Below are positions 33,165-40,062 of a stretch of DNA of 40,062 bases, in pieces. The notes beneath the pieces were generated by a model. It searched no databases, was not told the origin of the DNA, and saw only the letters and a list, made by a program, of their open reading frames with translations. The position numbers and the translations under genes were made by a program. This DNA is from RGIG3528 sp964653855 (GTDB taxonomy: Bacteria > Bacillota > Clostridia > Lachnospirales > Lachnospiraceae): NCBI GenBank assembly GCA_964653855.1, contig CAZZFV010000018.1:1-40062 (forward strand), given 5' to 3'. The first letter of the stretch is position 1; each line of letters begins with the position of its first letter.

Positions 33165-35005
33165 CAATATTTCCTGAAATCATTTATTCCCTTTGCTATT
33201 ATCTTTATGCCTTTTGTAAGGCGGTCAAAAGTACCGATTTTGTAAAGGCTTATGAGAATCATTCCCACGGGAATTCCGAGAATCAAGCCCCACATTCCCG
33301 CAATCTTGTATCCGATAAACATAAACACAAGTGTTTCGAGCGGATTCATTTCGACTGCGTCTCCCACAAGCTTCGGCTGAAGGAGCTGTCTTATAAGCTG
33401 GCATATAACGTAGAGAATCGCAAGCAACACGGCCTGAGAATATTTTTGTCCGATTATGTCGATGACAATCCACGGCCAGAAAATTGCGCCCATTCCGAAT
33501 ACGGGCAAAAAGTCGAGGAATGCGACACCGAATGCACAAAGTGCCGAAAAGCTGATATCCATTATCTCAAACCAGATAAACATGATCACAAAAAGCACAA
33601 GCATGATCTTAAACTGTGCCTTAAAATATCCGCCGATTGCCTTTTTAAAATTGTCCCTGATGAGTCTGAAATAAGACAACGTCGACTCGGGCGTGTGGTC
33701 TCTGAGCCATCCCACAAGTTCCGCCTGCTGAGCCGTAAAGAAGTATGCCGCAATAAAGCACACGATAACTCCGAGAAGCACGTCGACGCCCGCCGTAAGA
33801 AAGCTTGACGCATCCGCAAACGACGGAAGCTTGAGTGTATTCGCAAATTCCTGAATTACTTCAATAAAATCTTCACTCGTACCGGATACGAATTTTTGCA
33901 CGTTTGTGGGCAAAACTTCATAAACGCCCGATAAGCTTTCCCCGATTCTCGCCATCATGTTACGGAGAGCTTCAACGATTACCTGCCGCTCTTCCACAAG
34001 CTTTGTTATTTGAGAAATAAGAAAAACTATTATTCCGTAAATCATCGCGATTACCGCAGCAATAACTAAGATAATAACAATTGCGGAACCCAGTTTTTGC
34101 GTTATCTTAAATTTTTTTCTGATGAGCTTCACAAGCGGTGTTGCGATTGCCGCAAGGAGCGCCGCAATAATAAAGGGCAAAAAGAACTTAATTATCTTCG
34201 GCACAAACACAATCACAAGCACAATTCCGATAATCGAAACAACGAGGTTTACGATTATGCGCCAAATGATGTATTTATCGACCACTTCGGCGTTTTTGTT
34301 TTTTTGATCGCTTTGAGATTTTCCCGTTACCGATTTTCCGGAAGTTTTACGGGATGCATTTTCGGATGTCCTATTCTCAGACGTCTTTTTTGCATAGATA
34401 TCGTTACCTTGGGCATCACTTCCGAGTTCTCCGGATTCTGCATTTACTGCGGCGTTTTTATCCTCGCCGCCTTCGGTATCACCGCCGTCTTCACCCAGAT
34501 AAAAATCTTCGTTTTCTGCGCCGTCCGTGTCATCCGTCTTTATCGCAAGCGGTGTAACAATATCGTCATAACGCACGTCTTCCGGCCTGTTCGGAATTTC
34601 ATATTCCGCATCCAGACGGAACTGCTCCGTAGCCTCACGAATCATGCGAACGGTCTTTTTGACATATTCTGCGCCGTCGGCAATCCTTGTTTTCATGTCA
34701 ACCTTGTCCGACTTTTCGCCCGGTTTCTTTTCCTTTGCCTTTTTTACCGGTTTTTTCATCTTTTCGGGCTTATCCGTACCCGATTCCTGCTTTATATTTT
34801 CCATGGGCATAACAAAATTTGCCGCATCCTTTGTTTCGACGGGAACTTTATACTCTTCATGTTTTCCCGTTTCAGACAATGTCTTTTCCGAAACTGTATT
34901 TTCATAAGCAGCATTTTTATCCGCAGCCGTCACCGCACCGCTTTTATCTTGTTCCGATTTATTTAACTCCTGCCTAAGGCTGTCTTTAATATTGTCGTCG
35001 CTCAT
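33164..35005 (-). CDS. AI-2E family transporter with long disordered N terminus
   Basis: 613 residues. About 255 N-terminal residues are charged, low-complexity and cytoplasmic (Lys/Glu/Ser/Asp-rich, e.g. KKPVKKAKEKKPGEKS), which is unusual; AI-2E proteins normally have about 350-400 residues. The rest has eight or so membrane segments, with LPFIIAALLAAIATPLVKLI at the start and FGVAFLDFLPVFGMGAIFWP plus the C-terminal LQPKLVGDAVEMNPLETLVF, hallmarks of the family. Members export AI-2 or act as Na+/H+ antiporters. It follows the permease gene by 9 nt. Confidence 0.88.
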   Translation of the reverse strand: MSDDNIKDSLRQELNKSEQDKSGAVTAADKNAAYENTVSEKTLSETGKHEEYKVPVETKDAANFVMPMENIKQESGTDKPEKMKKPVKKAKEKKPGEKSDKVDMKTRIADGAEYVKKTVRMIREATEQFRLDAEYEIPNRPEDVRYDDIVTPLAIKTDDTDGAENEDFYLGEDGGDTEGGEDKNAAVNAESGELGSDAQGNDIYAKKTSENRTSENASRKTSGKSVTGKSQSDQKNKNAEVVDKYIIWRIIVNLVVSIIGIVLVIVFVPKIIKFFLPFIIAALLAAIATPLVKLIRKKFKITQKLGSAIVIILVIAAVIAMIYGIIVFLISQITKLVEERQVIVEALRNMMARIGESLSGVYEVLPTNVQKFVSGTSEDFIEVIQEFANTLKLPSFADASSFLTAGVDVLLGVIVCFIAAYFFTAQQAELVGWLRDHTPESTLSYFRLIRDNFKKAIGGYFKAQFKIMLVLFVIMFIWFEIMDISFSALCAFGVAFLDFLPVFGMGAIFWPWIVIDIIGQKYSQAVLLAILYVICQLIRQLLQPKLVGDAVEMNPLETLVFMFIGYKIAGMWGLILGIPVGMILISLYKIGTFDRLTKGIKIIAKGINDFRKY

Positions 35006-35014
35006 TTTACACCT

Positions 35015-35818
35015 CTATTCCTTAAACGCGTCTCTTGCCGCAAATGTCAAAAAGAACAATATAGATCCCGTTATCGCAATCACCGGTCCCGCCGCCACAT
35101 CCAGATAATACGAAAGAATAAGTCCGAGAACTCCGGAAAACACCGCACCTATTAATGAAAACAGGTGATACTCGCGCGCGTTTTTCGAAATGTTTTTTGA
35201 TGCCGCAGCCGGAAGAATTATGAGTGCGTTTATTATGAGAATTCCCACAATCCTGACCGCCAGCATTACAACAACCGCAACCAGACACGCAAATATATTT
35301 TCGTAAAGCATCACGGGAATTCCTTTGCTTTTTGCGATGCTCTTGTTGATTCCTATACCGGAAATTTGATTGTAACACAGTATCCATATCAAAATTGTGA
35401 CGAGTAACGCCACAGCAAGCTTTACGTTGTCGCGCGCGGTTACGCACAAAATATCTCCCACAAGCATCGACGAATATCTTGAAAAGCTTCCGTTTTTTGA
35501 TAAAAGCGCAAGTCCCACAGCCACGGACATCGAAGAAAACACGGCGATTATCGTGTCTGCCGACGCAACACGCTTATAGCGGATAAAATTTAAGAGTAAC
35601 GCAAACAAAATCGCAAACAAAATCATCGAAATATCAAGATCCGATATTCCGATAAGCGTTCCGATTGCGATTCCCGTAAATGCCGAATGTCCGAGCGCAT
35701 CAGAAAAATAGGACATACGGTTTGTCACAACCATTGTCCCCATGAGCCCAAACATCGGGGTAATCAAAAGTATGGCAACAAGTGCGTTTTTCATGAAATC
35801 ATATTGCAAAAATCCCAT
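35015..35818 (-). CDS. Zinc/manganese ABC transporter permease (ZnuB/MntB type)
   Basis: 267 residues with eight or so helices. Family markers: RMSYFSDALGHSAFTGIAIG, SADTIIAVFSSMSVAVGLAL, RIVGILIINALIILPAAAS. It imports divalent metal together with the ATPase and the binding protein upstream. The ribosome site at the annotated start is weak; an ATG eight codons later is possible. Read from a common unit with znuC- and znuA-like genes. Confidence 0.9.
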   Translation of the reverse strand: MGFLQYDFMKNALVAILLITPMFGLMGTMVVTNRMSYFSDALGHSAFTGIAIGTLIGISDLDISMILFAILFALLLNFIRYKRVASADTIIAVFSSMSVAVGLALLSKNGSFSRYSSMLVGDILCVTARDNVKLAVALLVTILIWILCYNQISGIGINKSIAKSKGIPVMLYENIFACLVAVVVMLAVRIVGILIINALIILPAAASKNISKNAREYHLFSLIGAVFSGVLGLILSYYLDVAAGPVIAITGSILFFLTFAARDAFKE

Positions 35819-35842
35819 ATTTGTTACCGAAAGTTCCCAAAA

Positions 35843-36679
35843 TTATTCGCTTACGTTGACATTGTATCCGAAGCTTTCCTTAAAAGCTTCGCTCTTCATT
35901 ATTTCCGCAGGCGTTCCGGTTATCGCACGCCCGTTATCGATAAGCAACACATTGTCGGCAAAGCGTGACACAAGTTCCAGATCATGCGACACAAGTATTA
36001 TTGAAAGATCATAGCTTTTTTTGAGATTCGCGAGGATATCATAAAAAAGCTCACGTCCGTTTTTGTCTATTCCTGACACCGGCTCGTCAAGGAGCAACAA
36101 ATTCGGCACAGGCGTACACGCAATTGTAAGCAGCACCCTTTGAAGCTCACCGCCCGACAAATCCGAAACCCGCTTATCGATCAAATTTCCCGCTTCAAAT
36201 ATGTCAAGACGCGCCTTTATTCTCTCATAAAGCTTTTTGCTTTTACAAAGGAACACCGGCACACGGCTCATATATCCCGCAACCATGTCATAAACGGAAA
36301 TCGGTGTGTTCGGCTCTATATCAAGCTTTTGCGGCACATATCCCGTTTTTAGCTTCGAAACGGTATTGTTTTTTATATCCCTAAAAGTAATCGATCCGTC
36401 GTAACGTATTTCCCCGAGAATGCTTTTAATGAGCGTCGACTTTCCGGCGCCGTTTTTTCCTATTATAACGGTCAGTTTTCCGCAAAAAATGGACAAATTA
36501 AGATTATCGAGGATTTTTGTGTTTCCGTGCTTTACCGTAAGATTTTCGATATCGATCTTATGAAATCCGCAAGCCGTGTTTCTGCTTCCCAAATCACGCT
36601 TGCTCTTATAAAGCGCCGCACGTTCATCGTCGATGATTTCTTTTAGCTCTTTATTTTCCTGTAAATACCTGTTTTTCAC
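35843..36679 (-). CDS. Zinc/manganese ABC transporter ATPase (ZnuC/MntA type)
   Basis: 278 residues. Walker A IIGKNGAGKST, Q-loop GYVPQKLDI, signature VSDLSGGELQRVLL, Walker B NLLLLDEPVSGID, switch ILVSHDLELV. The first 40 residues form a charged extension not usual for the family, starting at GTG 36679 with a poor ribosome site; the true start may lie further in. It lies between binding protein and permease genes. Confidence 0.9.
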   Translation of the reverse strand: MKNRYLQENKELKEIIDDERAALYKSKRDLGSRNTACGFHKIDIENLTVKHGNTKILDNLNLSIFCGKLTVIIGKNGAGKSTLIKSILGEIRYDGSITFRDIKNNTVSKLKTGYVPQKLDIEPNTPISVYDMVAGYMSRVPVFLCKSKKLYERIKARLDIFEAGNLIDKRVSDLSGGELQRVLLTIACTPVPNLLLLDEPVSGIDKNGRELFYDILANLKKSYDLSIILVSHDLELVSRFADNVLLIDNGRAITGTPAEIMKSEAFKESFGYNVNVSE

Positions 36680-36717
36680 GCTTGTCTTATGTTACCTCGG
36701 TCGGTATGTTATTTTTT

Positions 36718-37608
36718 TCATTCGATTACTTCGGCGATTTTTTCAAGATTCCCGCTCATCCCGTTTATATAAGACTCTAAACTTCCGTCTCCGCCCGTGA
36801 GCGCATTTAATGTAACCACAGTCGCGCCCGTTTCCGTTACGATTTTTTCGGCACTTGCGACATTCTCTTCTTCAACCATTATTATTGTTTTTTCATGTGT
36901 TTTTGCGATTTCGATTGCGTCCTTTATTTCACCCGCCGAGGGCACTTCGTCCGCATCCGTCGAAAATACGGCAATGGTTTCAAGCGACAAAGAATCCGCA
37001 AAAACTTCAAATGCCTCGTTAAAGCATATTACACACATGTCTTCGGAATAATTTGCGATCTTATCCGCAATTTCAAGCTTTTTTTCATACACGCTTTGCA
37101 ATTTATTTGCATATGCGTCCGTATTTTCGGTGATTTGATCCGATTCCCCCGGAAAAATTTTCTTTAATTCTCCGGCCACATAGTCGATCGCATCAAATTC
37201 CGAGTCTATACTCATCCAAAAATGAGGATTTTCCGTATCGATCACGAACGACGCTTCTATAATTTGAAGATCCTTATAATTTGTCTTTACGTTATCCGTA
37301 AAGCTTTCCATTCCGCCGCCGTTTACGATAAGCGCCCCGGCATTTTCCAATAACTTCATGTCAGCCGTCGTGATTTGATAATCGTGAATACAGCCGGTTA
37401 AGGTGGATGTCATGTTCGTAACCGAAATATCCGTATTTTCAAGCAGATTTTCGGTCATTATATATACGGGGTAAAAAGAGCATACAACATTTTTTCCGCT
37501 CTTTTTTTCGCTTTTATTTGAAAAAACGATTATGACCGCCGCAATAATCACGAGCAACGCCAAAATACATATATAATATATCGTTTTTTTGTTTAACGAC
37601 TTTCGCAT
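36718..37608 (-). CDS. Metal ABC transporter substrate-binding protein (ZnuA/TroA-like)
   Basis: 296 residues. N-terminal hydrophobic helix (about 10-30) without a lipobox Cys, so membrane-anchored rather than lipidated. Metal-site segments: TGCIHDYQIT (H75), NPHFWMS (H129), CFNEAFEVFAD, where relatives have FHEAF (position 197 is Asn instead of His), and DADEVPS (D220/E221). Relatives bind Zn or Mn. No His-rich loop. Its ATG overlaps the DUF368 stop by one base (TAATG), so it is translated with it. Confidence 0.87.
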   Translation of the reverse strand: MRKSLNKKTIYYICILALLVIIAAVIIVFSNKSEKKSGKNVVCSFYPVYIMTENLLENTDISVTNMTSTLTGCIHDYQITTADMKLLENAGALIVNGGGMESFTDNVKTNYKDLQIIEASFVIDTENPHFWMSIDSEFDAIDYVAGELKKIFPGESDQITENTDAYANKLQSVYEKKLEIADKIANYSEDMCVICFNEAFEVFADSLSLETIAVFSTDADEVPSAGEIKDAIEIAKTHEKTIIMVEEENVASAEKIVTETGATVVTLNALTGGDGSLESYINGMSGNLEKIAEVIE

Positions 37609-38465
37609 TATTCTTCCTTTCCGAGTTTAAATGCGACAATAAAACCGACCATAAGCGTCAAAATGCCGCAAACAACGGCTCCCACGCTCACGCTTTCCAC
37701 ACCCGATCCCGTAATAACGGGGTAGGGCGATGCAAGGATAAGTCCGAGAATTCCCGCATAAGTCTTACTCTCGTATTTTTCGAGAAGAAATTCGATAAGC
37801 TTTGCCGCAAAGAAAATTCCGAGCAAAACGCCCACGCCGAACGGGAAAAGCACTCCCACATCACCGAGCGCGGTCTTAAAATCAAGTTCTTTAAGTGCCG
37901 TGATAAAGCTTGTGATGTGACCGATTATGGAATTGTAGTATCCCAGAATCATCATTACCATCGAGCCCGAAACTCCGGGAATTATCATCGTTGCTGCCGC
38001 AACAATTCCGACAACAATTGAAACTATCACTCCGCCGAGAGTAAACGTAAGCTCTTTTGTGAGTCCCGAACGCTTTCCGAACACGTCAAGCAAAATTACG
38101 AGCGCAAAGAATGCGATAAACAGCATCACCGACACCCAGTCGATTTTTACTTTTGCTTTTTTGAATATAATCGGAACGCTGCCGAATATGAGTCCTATAA
38201 AAAGAAGCGCCGTGGGAATGGGAAATCTGTCAAACAAAAACTCTATCGCAAAAGCGAATCCCACAATTCCTATCGCCATACCGATTGCGTAAGGCAGAAG
38301 CGTCTTTATGCTTTTCTTGAAAGACTTAAAAAGATTGTTGATGCTTCCGATGATGTCATCGTAAATTCCCATCGAAACCATCATCGTTCCGCCCGAAACT
38401 CCCGGAATAACGTTTGCGATTCCGATTACTATGCCTCTTAAAATATCCAAAATAAATTTGATCAT
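37608..38465 (-). CDS. popT: DUF368 polyprenyl-phosphate transporter (PopT family)
   Basis: 285 residues, about eight helices in two repeated halves, each opening with the family motif: GIANVIPGVSGGTMMVSMG and TMIIPGVSGSMVMMILG. DUF368 (PopT) proteins have been shown to flip undecaprenyl phosphate back across the membrane for cell-wall lipid recycling. AGAGGG precedes the ATG. It opens the metal-importer gene string, to which it is fused by a TAATG junction. Confidence 0.9.
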   Translation of the reverse strand: MIKFILDILRGIVIGIANVIPGVSGGTMMVSMGIYDDIIGSINNLFKSFKKSIKTLLPYAIGMAIGIVGFAFAIEFLFDRFPIPTALLFIGLIFGSVPIIFKKAKVKIDWVSVMLFIAFFALVILLDVFGKRSGLTKELTFTLGGVIVSIVVGIVAAATMIIPGVSGSMVMMILGYYNSIIGHITSFITALKELDFKTALGDVGVLFPFGVGVLLGIFFAAKLIEFLLEKYESKTYAGILGLILASPYPVITGSGVESVSVGAVVCGILTLMVGFIVAFKLGKEE

Positions 38466-38595
38466 ATATGCCCTCTTTCACCCTTGTTGAATTTTTTTGT
38501 TTAACTTAATGTTCTTTTTTATGCTTTTCTTAAATATCTTTATCCTTGGCTTTTTGCTTTCGGTTTCTTTTCTCTCGTTTTTTGCTTCCGGCTTT

Positions 38596-39474
38596 TTATT
38601 CTCGCTGCCATCTGCCGCTTGCGCCGCATGGAAGAATCAGTCCCGATTCTCTTACCGGAAGTCCGATTTCGGAAGCATCAACCGTTCCGCCGAACTTAGG
38701 CTTTATTTCGCTTCCGATGAGGTAACTTAAAACCGCCGGCTGTAACCCCGTTGTGTATGAATTTATAAGGAAAAACAACGGTTCCGGCTTCAACACGCCC
38801 GCGCAAAGCTTCACAAAATCGTATATCGAATCCTCTATTTTCCAGATTTCGCCCTTCGGCCCGCGTCCGTAAGACGGAGGATCCATTATAACCGCATCGT
38901 AAAAATTCCCTCGCCTTATTTCACGCTCGACAAATTTTGTGCAATCGTCGACTATATAACGAATCGGTGCGTCTTTGAGCCCCGAAAGTTCCGCATTTTC
39001 CTTTGCCCATGTGACCATGCCCTTTGATGCGTCAACATGCGTTACCTGTGCTCCCGCAGCAGCCGCACTGAGCGTTGCTCCGCCCGTGTATGCAAAGAGA
39101 TTTAACACTTTTACCGGCTCATCGGGATTTTTCTTTTTTTGATCTTTTATAAGCCCGGAAAACCAATCCCAATTCACCGCCTGCTCCGGAAAAAGCCCCG
39201 TATGCTTAAAAGCAAAAGGCTGCAGATTGAATTTTAAATTTTTGTATCCGATCGTCCATTTTTCGGGCAAATCAAAAACTTCCCATTCACCGCCGCCCTT
39301 TACCGAACGATGATAATGTCCGTTGAGGTGATTATATTCCTTTGCCTTTTTTTCGCTTTTCCAAATGACTTGCGGATCGGGTCTGAGTAAAATATACTTT
39401 CCCCAGCGTTCAAGCTTTTCGCCGTCACCCGAATCTATCACTTCATAATCTTTCCAATCGTTTGCTGTCCACAT
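38596..39474 (-). CDS. Class I SAM-dependent RNA methyltransferase (RlmI/RlmL-C type)
   Basis: 292 residues. SAM site KVLNLFAYTGGATLSAAAAG, acidic loop VTHVDASKGMV, and catalytic-type motif DAVIMDPPSYGRGPKGEIW. N-terminal part (ERWGKYILLRPDPQVIW) and the ending LPCGASGRW are typical of this COG1092-like subgroup, probably acting on rRNA. AAGGAT precedes the ATG. After the stop, the +1 frame stays open and Lys-rich to 38478, a point listed among the findings. First gene of the long minus-strand unit. Confidence 0.85.
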   Translation of the reverse strand: MWTANDWKDYEVIDSGDGEKLERWGKYILLRPDPQVIWKSEKKAKEYNHLNGHYHRSVKGGGEWEVFDLPEKWTIGYKNLKFNLQPFAFKHTGLFPEQAVNWDWFSGLIKDQKKKNPDEPVKVLNLFAYTGGATLSAAAAGAQVTHVDASKGMVTWAKENAELSGLKDAPIRYIVDDCTKFVEREIRRGNFYDAVIMDPPSYGRGPKGEIWKIEDSIYDFVKLCAGVLKPEPLFFLINSYTTGLQPAVLSYLIGSEIKPKFGGTVDASEIGLPVRESGLILPCGASGRWQRE

Positions 39475-39512
39475 TTTTCAAGAATCCTTATGGTTGTTAT
39501 TCACATTTTGCG

Positions 39513-39553
39513 TAATCAAAATTGATTATATCATCACGCTTTATAAAAAACAA
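39513..39553 (-). promoter_or_regulatory. Promoter with palindrome, start of the methyltransferase-to-CYTH unit
   Basis: On the minus strand TTGTTT (39548-39553), 17 bp, TATAAT (39525-39530). TAATCA-N4-TGATTA (39513-39528) overlaps the -10 and start point, with the same half-site as the palindrome in the GH2 promoter. Confidence 0.6.
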
Positions 39554-39677
39554 GAAAATAGTCCGCTTTGTGAAACCTGTACATTTTGCCTGCCTTTTTT
39601 TGTGTATTCGGTCAATTGTAACAGTGTGATTTCGATGGTATTGTTTTTAAAACGATTTTATAAAATGAAGTTGAAGT

Positions 39678-39718
39678 CAAAAGGTATTTTGAACCTTTTG
39701 CCCCTTGTATCATATAAT
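39678..39718 (+). promoter_or_regulatory. Promoter of dprA with inverted repeat over the -35
   Basis: TTGAAC (39689-39694), 18 bp, TATAAT (39713-39718). A perfect 8-bp inverted repeat, CAAAAGGT/ACCTTTTG (39678-39685, 39693-39700), embraces the -35. The expected start lies only about 8 nt before the dprA ATG, leaving almost no leader. Confidence 0.5.
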
Positions 39719-39732
39719 AGCGGTGATACCTT

Positions 39733-40062
39733 ATGTTTGAACTTTTGTGGCTAAGCCTGCTCCCGCATATGGGGCTTACAAAAAAACACGAACTCTTAAA
39801 AACACATTCTTCCGCAAAGAATGTGTTTGATACTCTTTCCTCTTCGCTTGACCCCGACAAATCCTGTCAAAAAAAAGCGGAAAGTGTCATGTTTGAATGT
39901 GAAAAAAAGGGCATATTTATTTTGCCCTTTAATAAAATATGTACTTGCTCAGATTTTTCACTCCCGCTCCTTGTGTATTGTAAGGGAAATATGCCGTCTG
40001 CCGCCCCATCCGTCGGCATTGTCGGCACAAGACGCTGCACCCCGTACGGCAAAAAAATAACC
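39733..40062 (+). CDS. dprA: DNA processing protein DprA (partial, 5' end)
   Basis: 110 codons from ATG 39733, open to the window end. The start MFELLWLSLLPHMGLTKKHE is an SAM-like N-terminal region; then CSDFSLPLLVYCKGN and VGIVGTRRCTPYGKKI, the conserved entry to the Rossmann-like DprA core (P-LLY-KGN ... GIVGTR..T.YG). DprA loads RecA onto incoming single-stranded DNA in natural transformation. The ribosome site is poor (GGTGAT). Confidence 0.9.
   Translation, partial: MFELLWLSLLPHMGLTKKHELLKTHSSAKNVFDTLSSSLDPDKSCQKKAESVMFECEKKGIFILPFNKICTCSDFSLPLLVYCKGNMPSAAPSVGIVGTRRCTPYGKKIT

Noticed and set aside
34097..34966. 289-codon plus-strand frame
   Set aside because: Antisense to the AI-2E transporter and its disordered tail; no ribosome site or domain.
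1..40062. CRISPR arrays, insertion sequences, integrases, prophage genes
   Set aside because: No regularly spaced repeats, transposase or recombinase motifs, or phage structural genes seen; the AT-rich island has no visible mobility gene or attachment repeats.

Overview
The window looks like a piece of a Bacillota chromosome, most likely a Clostridia/Lachnospiraceae-type genome. This rests on the gene content (clpC-radA neighbourhood, NusG-domain-II/Gx-transporter pair, DUF975, DUF368, AI-2E, SH3b-repeat glucosaminidase), strong GGAGG-type ribosome sites and a moderately low G+C. Two runs of N show that it is a draft or metagenomic scaffold: 100 N at 3629-3728 and 10 N at 6458-6467. Identities come from motif recognition by eye, not from database searches.

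Layout. 1-578: remains of a DinJ/RelB-YafQ type toxin-antitoxin pair, both genes broken. 608-1746: thioredoxin and a DUF1295 membrane protein. 2052-3410: a soluble chemoreceptor with a zinc-binding CZB domain, ended by a strong terminator. 3592-4563: DUF975 membrane protein with a scaffold gap in its repetitive C terminus. 4622-6936: a polar amino acid ABC importer read right to left, with a textbook promoter followed by a perfect ARG-box-like palindrome, so probably ArgR-controlled arginine uptake. Its binding-protein gene appears in circularly permuted order. 7112-8033: NusG-domain-II protein and Gx-family membrane protein. 8049-11393: large GH2 glycosidase with its own promoter and palindromic operator, abutting tRNA-Trp(CCA). 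11704-16222: radA, a small conserved protein, and clpC. 16291-19557: secreted SH3b/glucosaminidase autolysin. 19722-22735: purM-purN-purD. 23044-24870: typA/bipA.

24892-31634 is the unusual part: an AT-rich, tightly packed eight-gene block on the minus strand behind a strong sigma-A promoter (TTGACA-17-TACATT). In order of transcription it encodes a 42-aa lysine-rich peptide, an unrecognised 296-aa protein, a compact PEP-synthase-like phosphotransferase, a compact RtcB-like protein, an M16 metallopeptidase, and a three-gene ABC exporter (ATPase plus two ABC-2 permeases). It resembles a peptide maturation and export cassette, but with phosphotransferase and RNA-ligase-type enzymes instead of the usual radical-SAM or lanthionine enzymes. 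I know of no described system with this combination.

31839-39474 returns to normal composition, all minus strand: RNA methyltransferase, PopT/DUF368, a zinc/manganese-type ABC importer (binding protein, ATPase, permease), AI-2E transporter with a long disordered N terminus, Panacea-like protein, and a CYTH phosphatase, probably one long transcription unit starting at a promoter near 39518. The right edge holds the first 110 codons of dprA on the plus strand.
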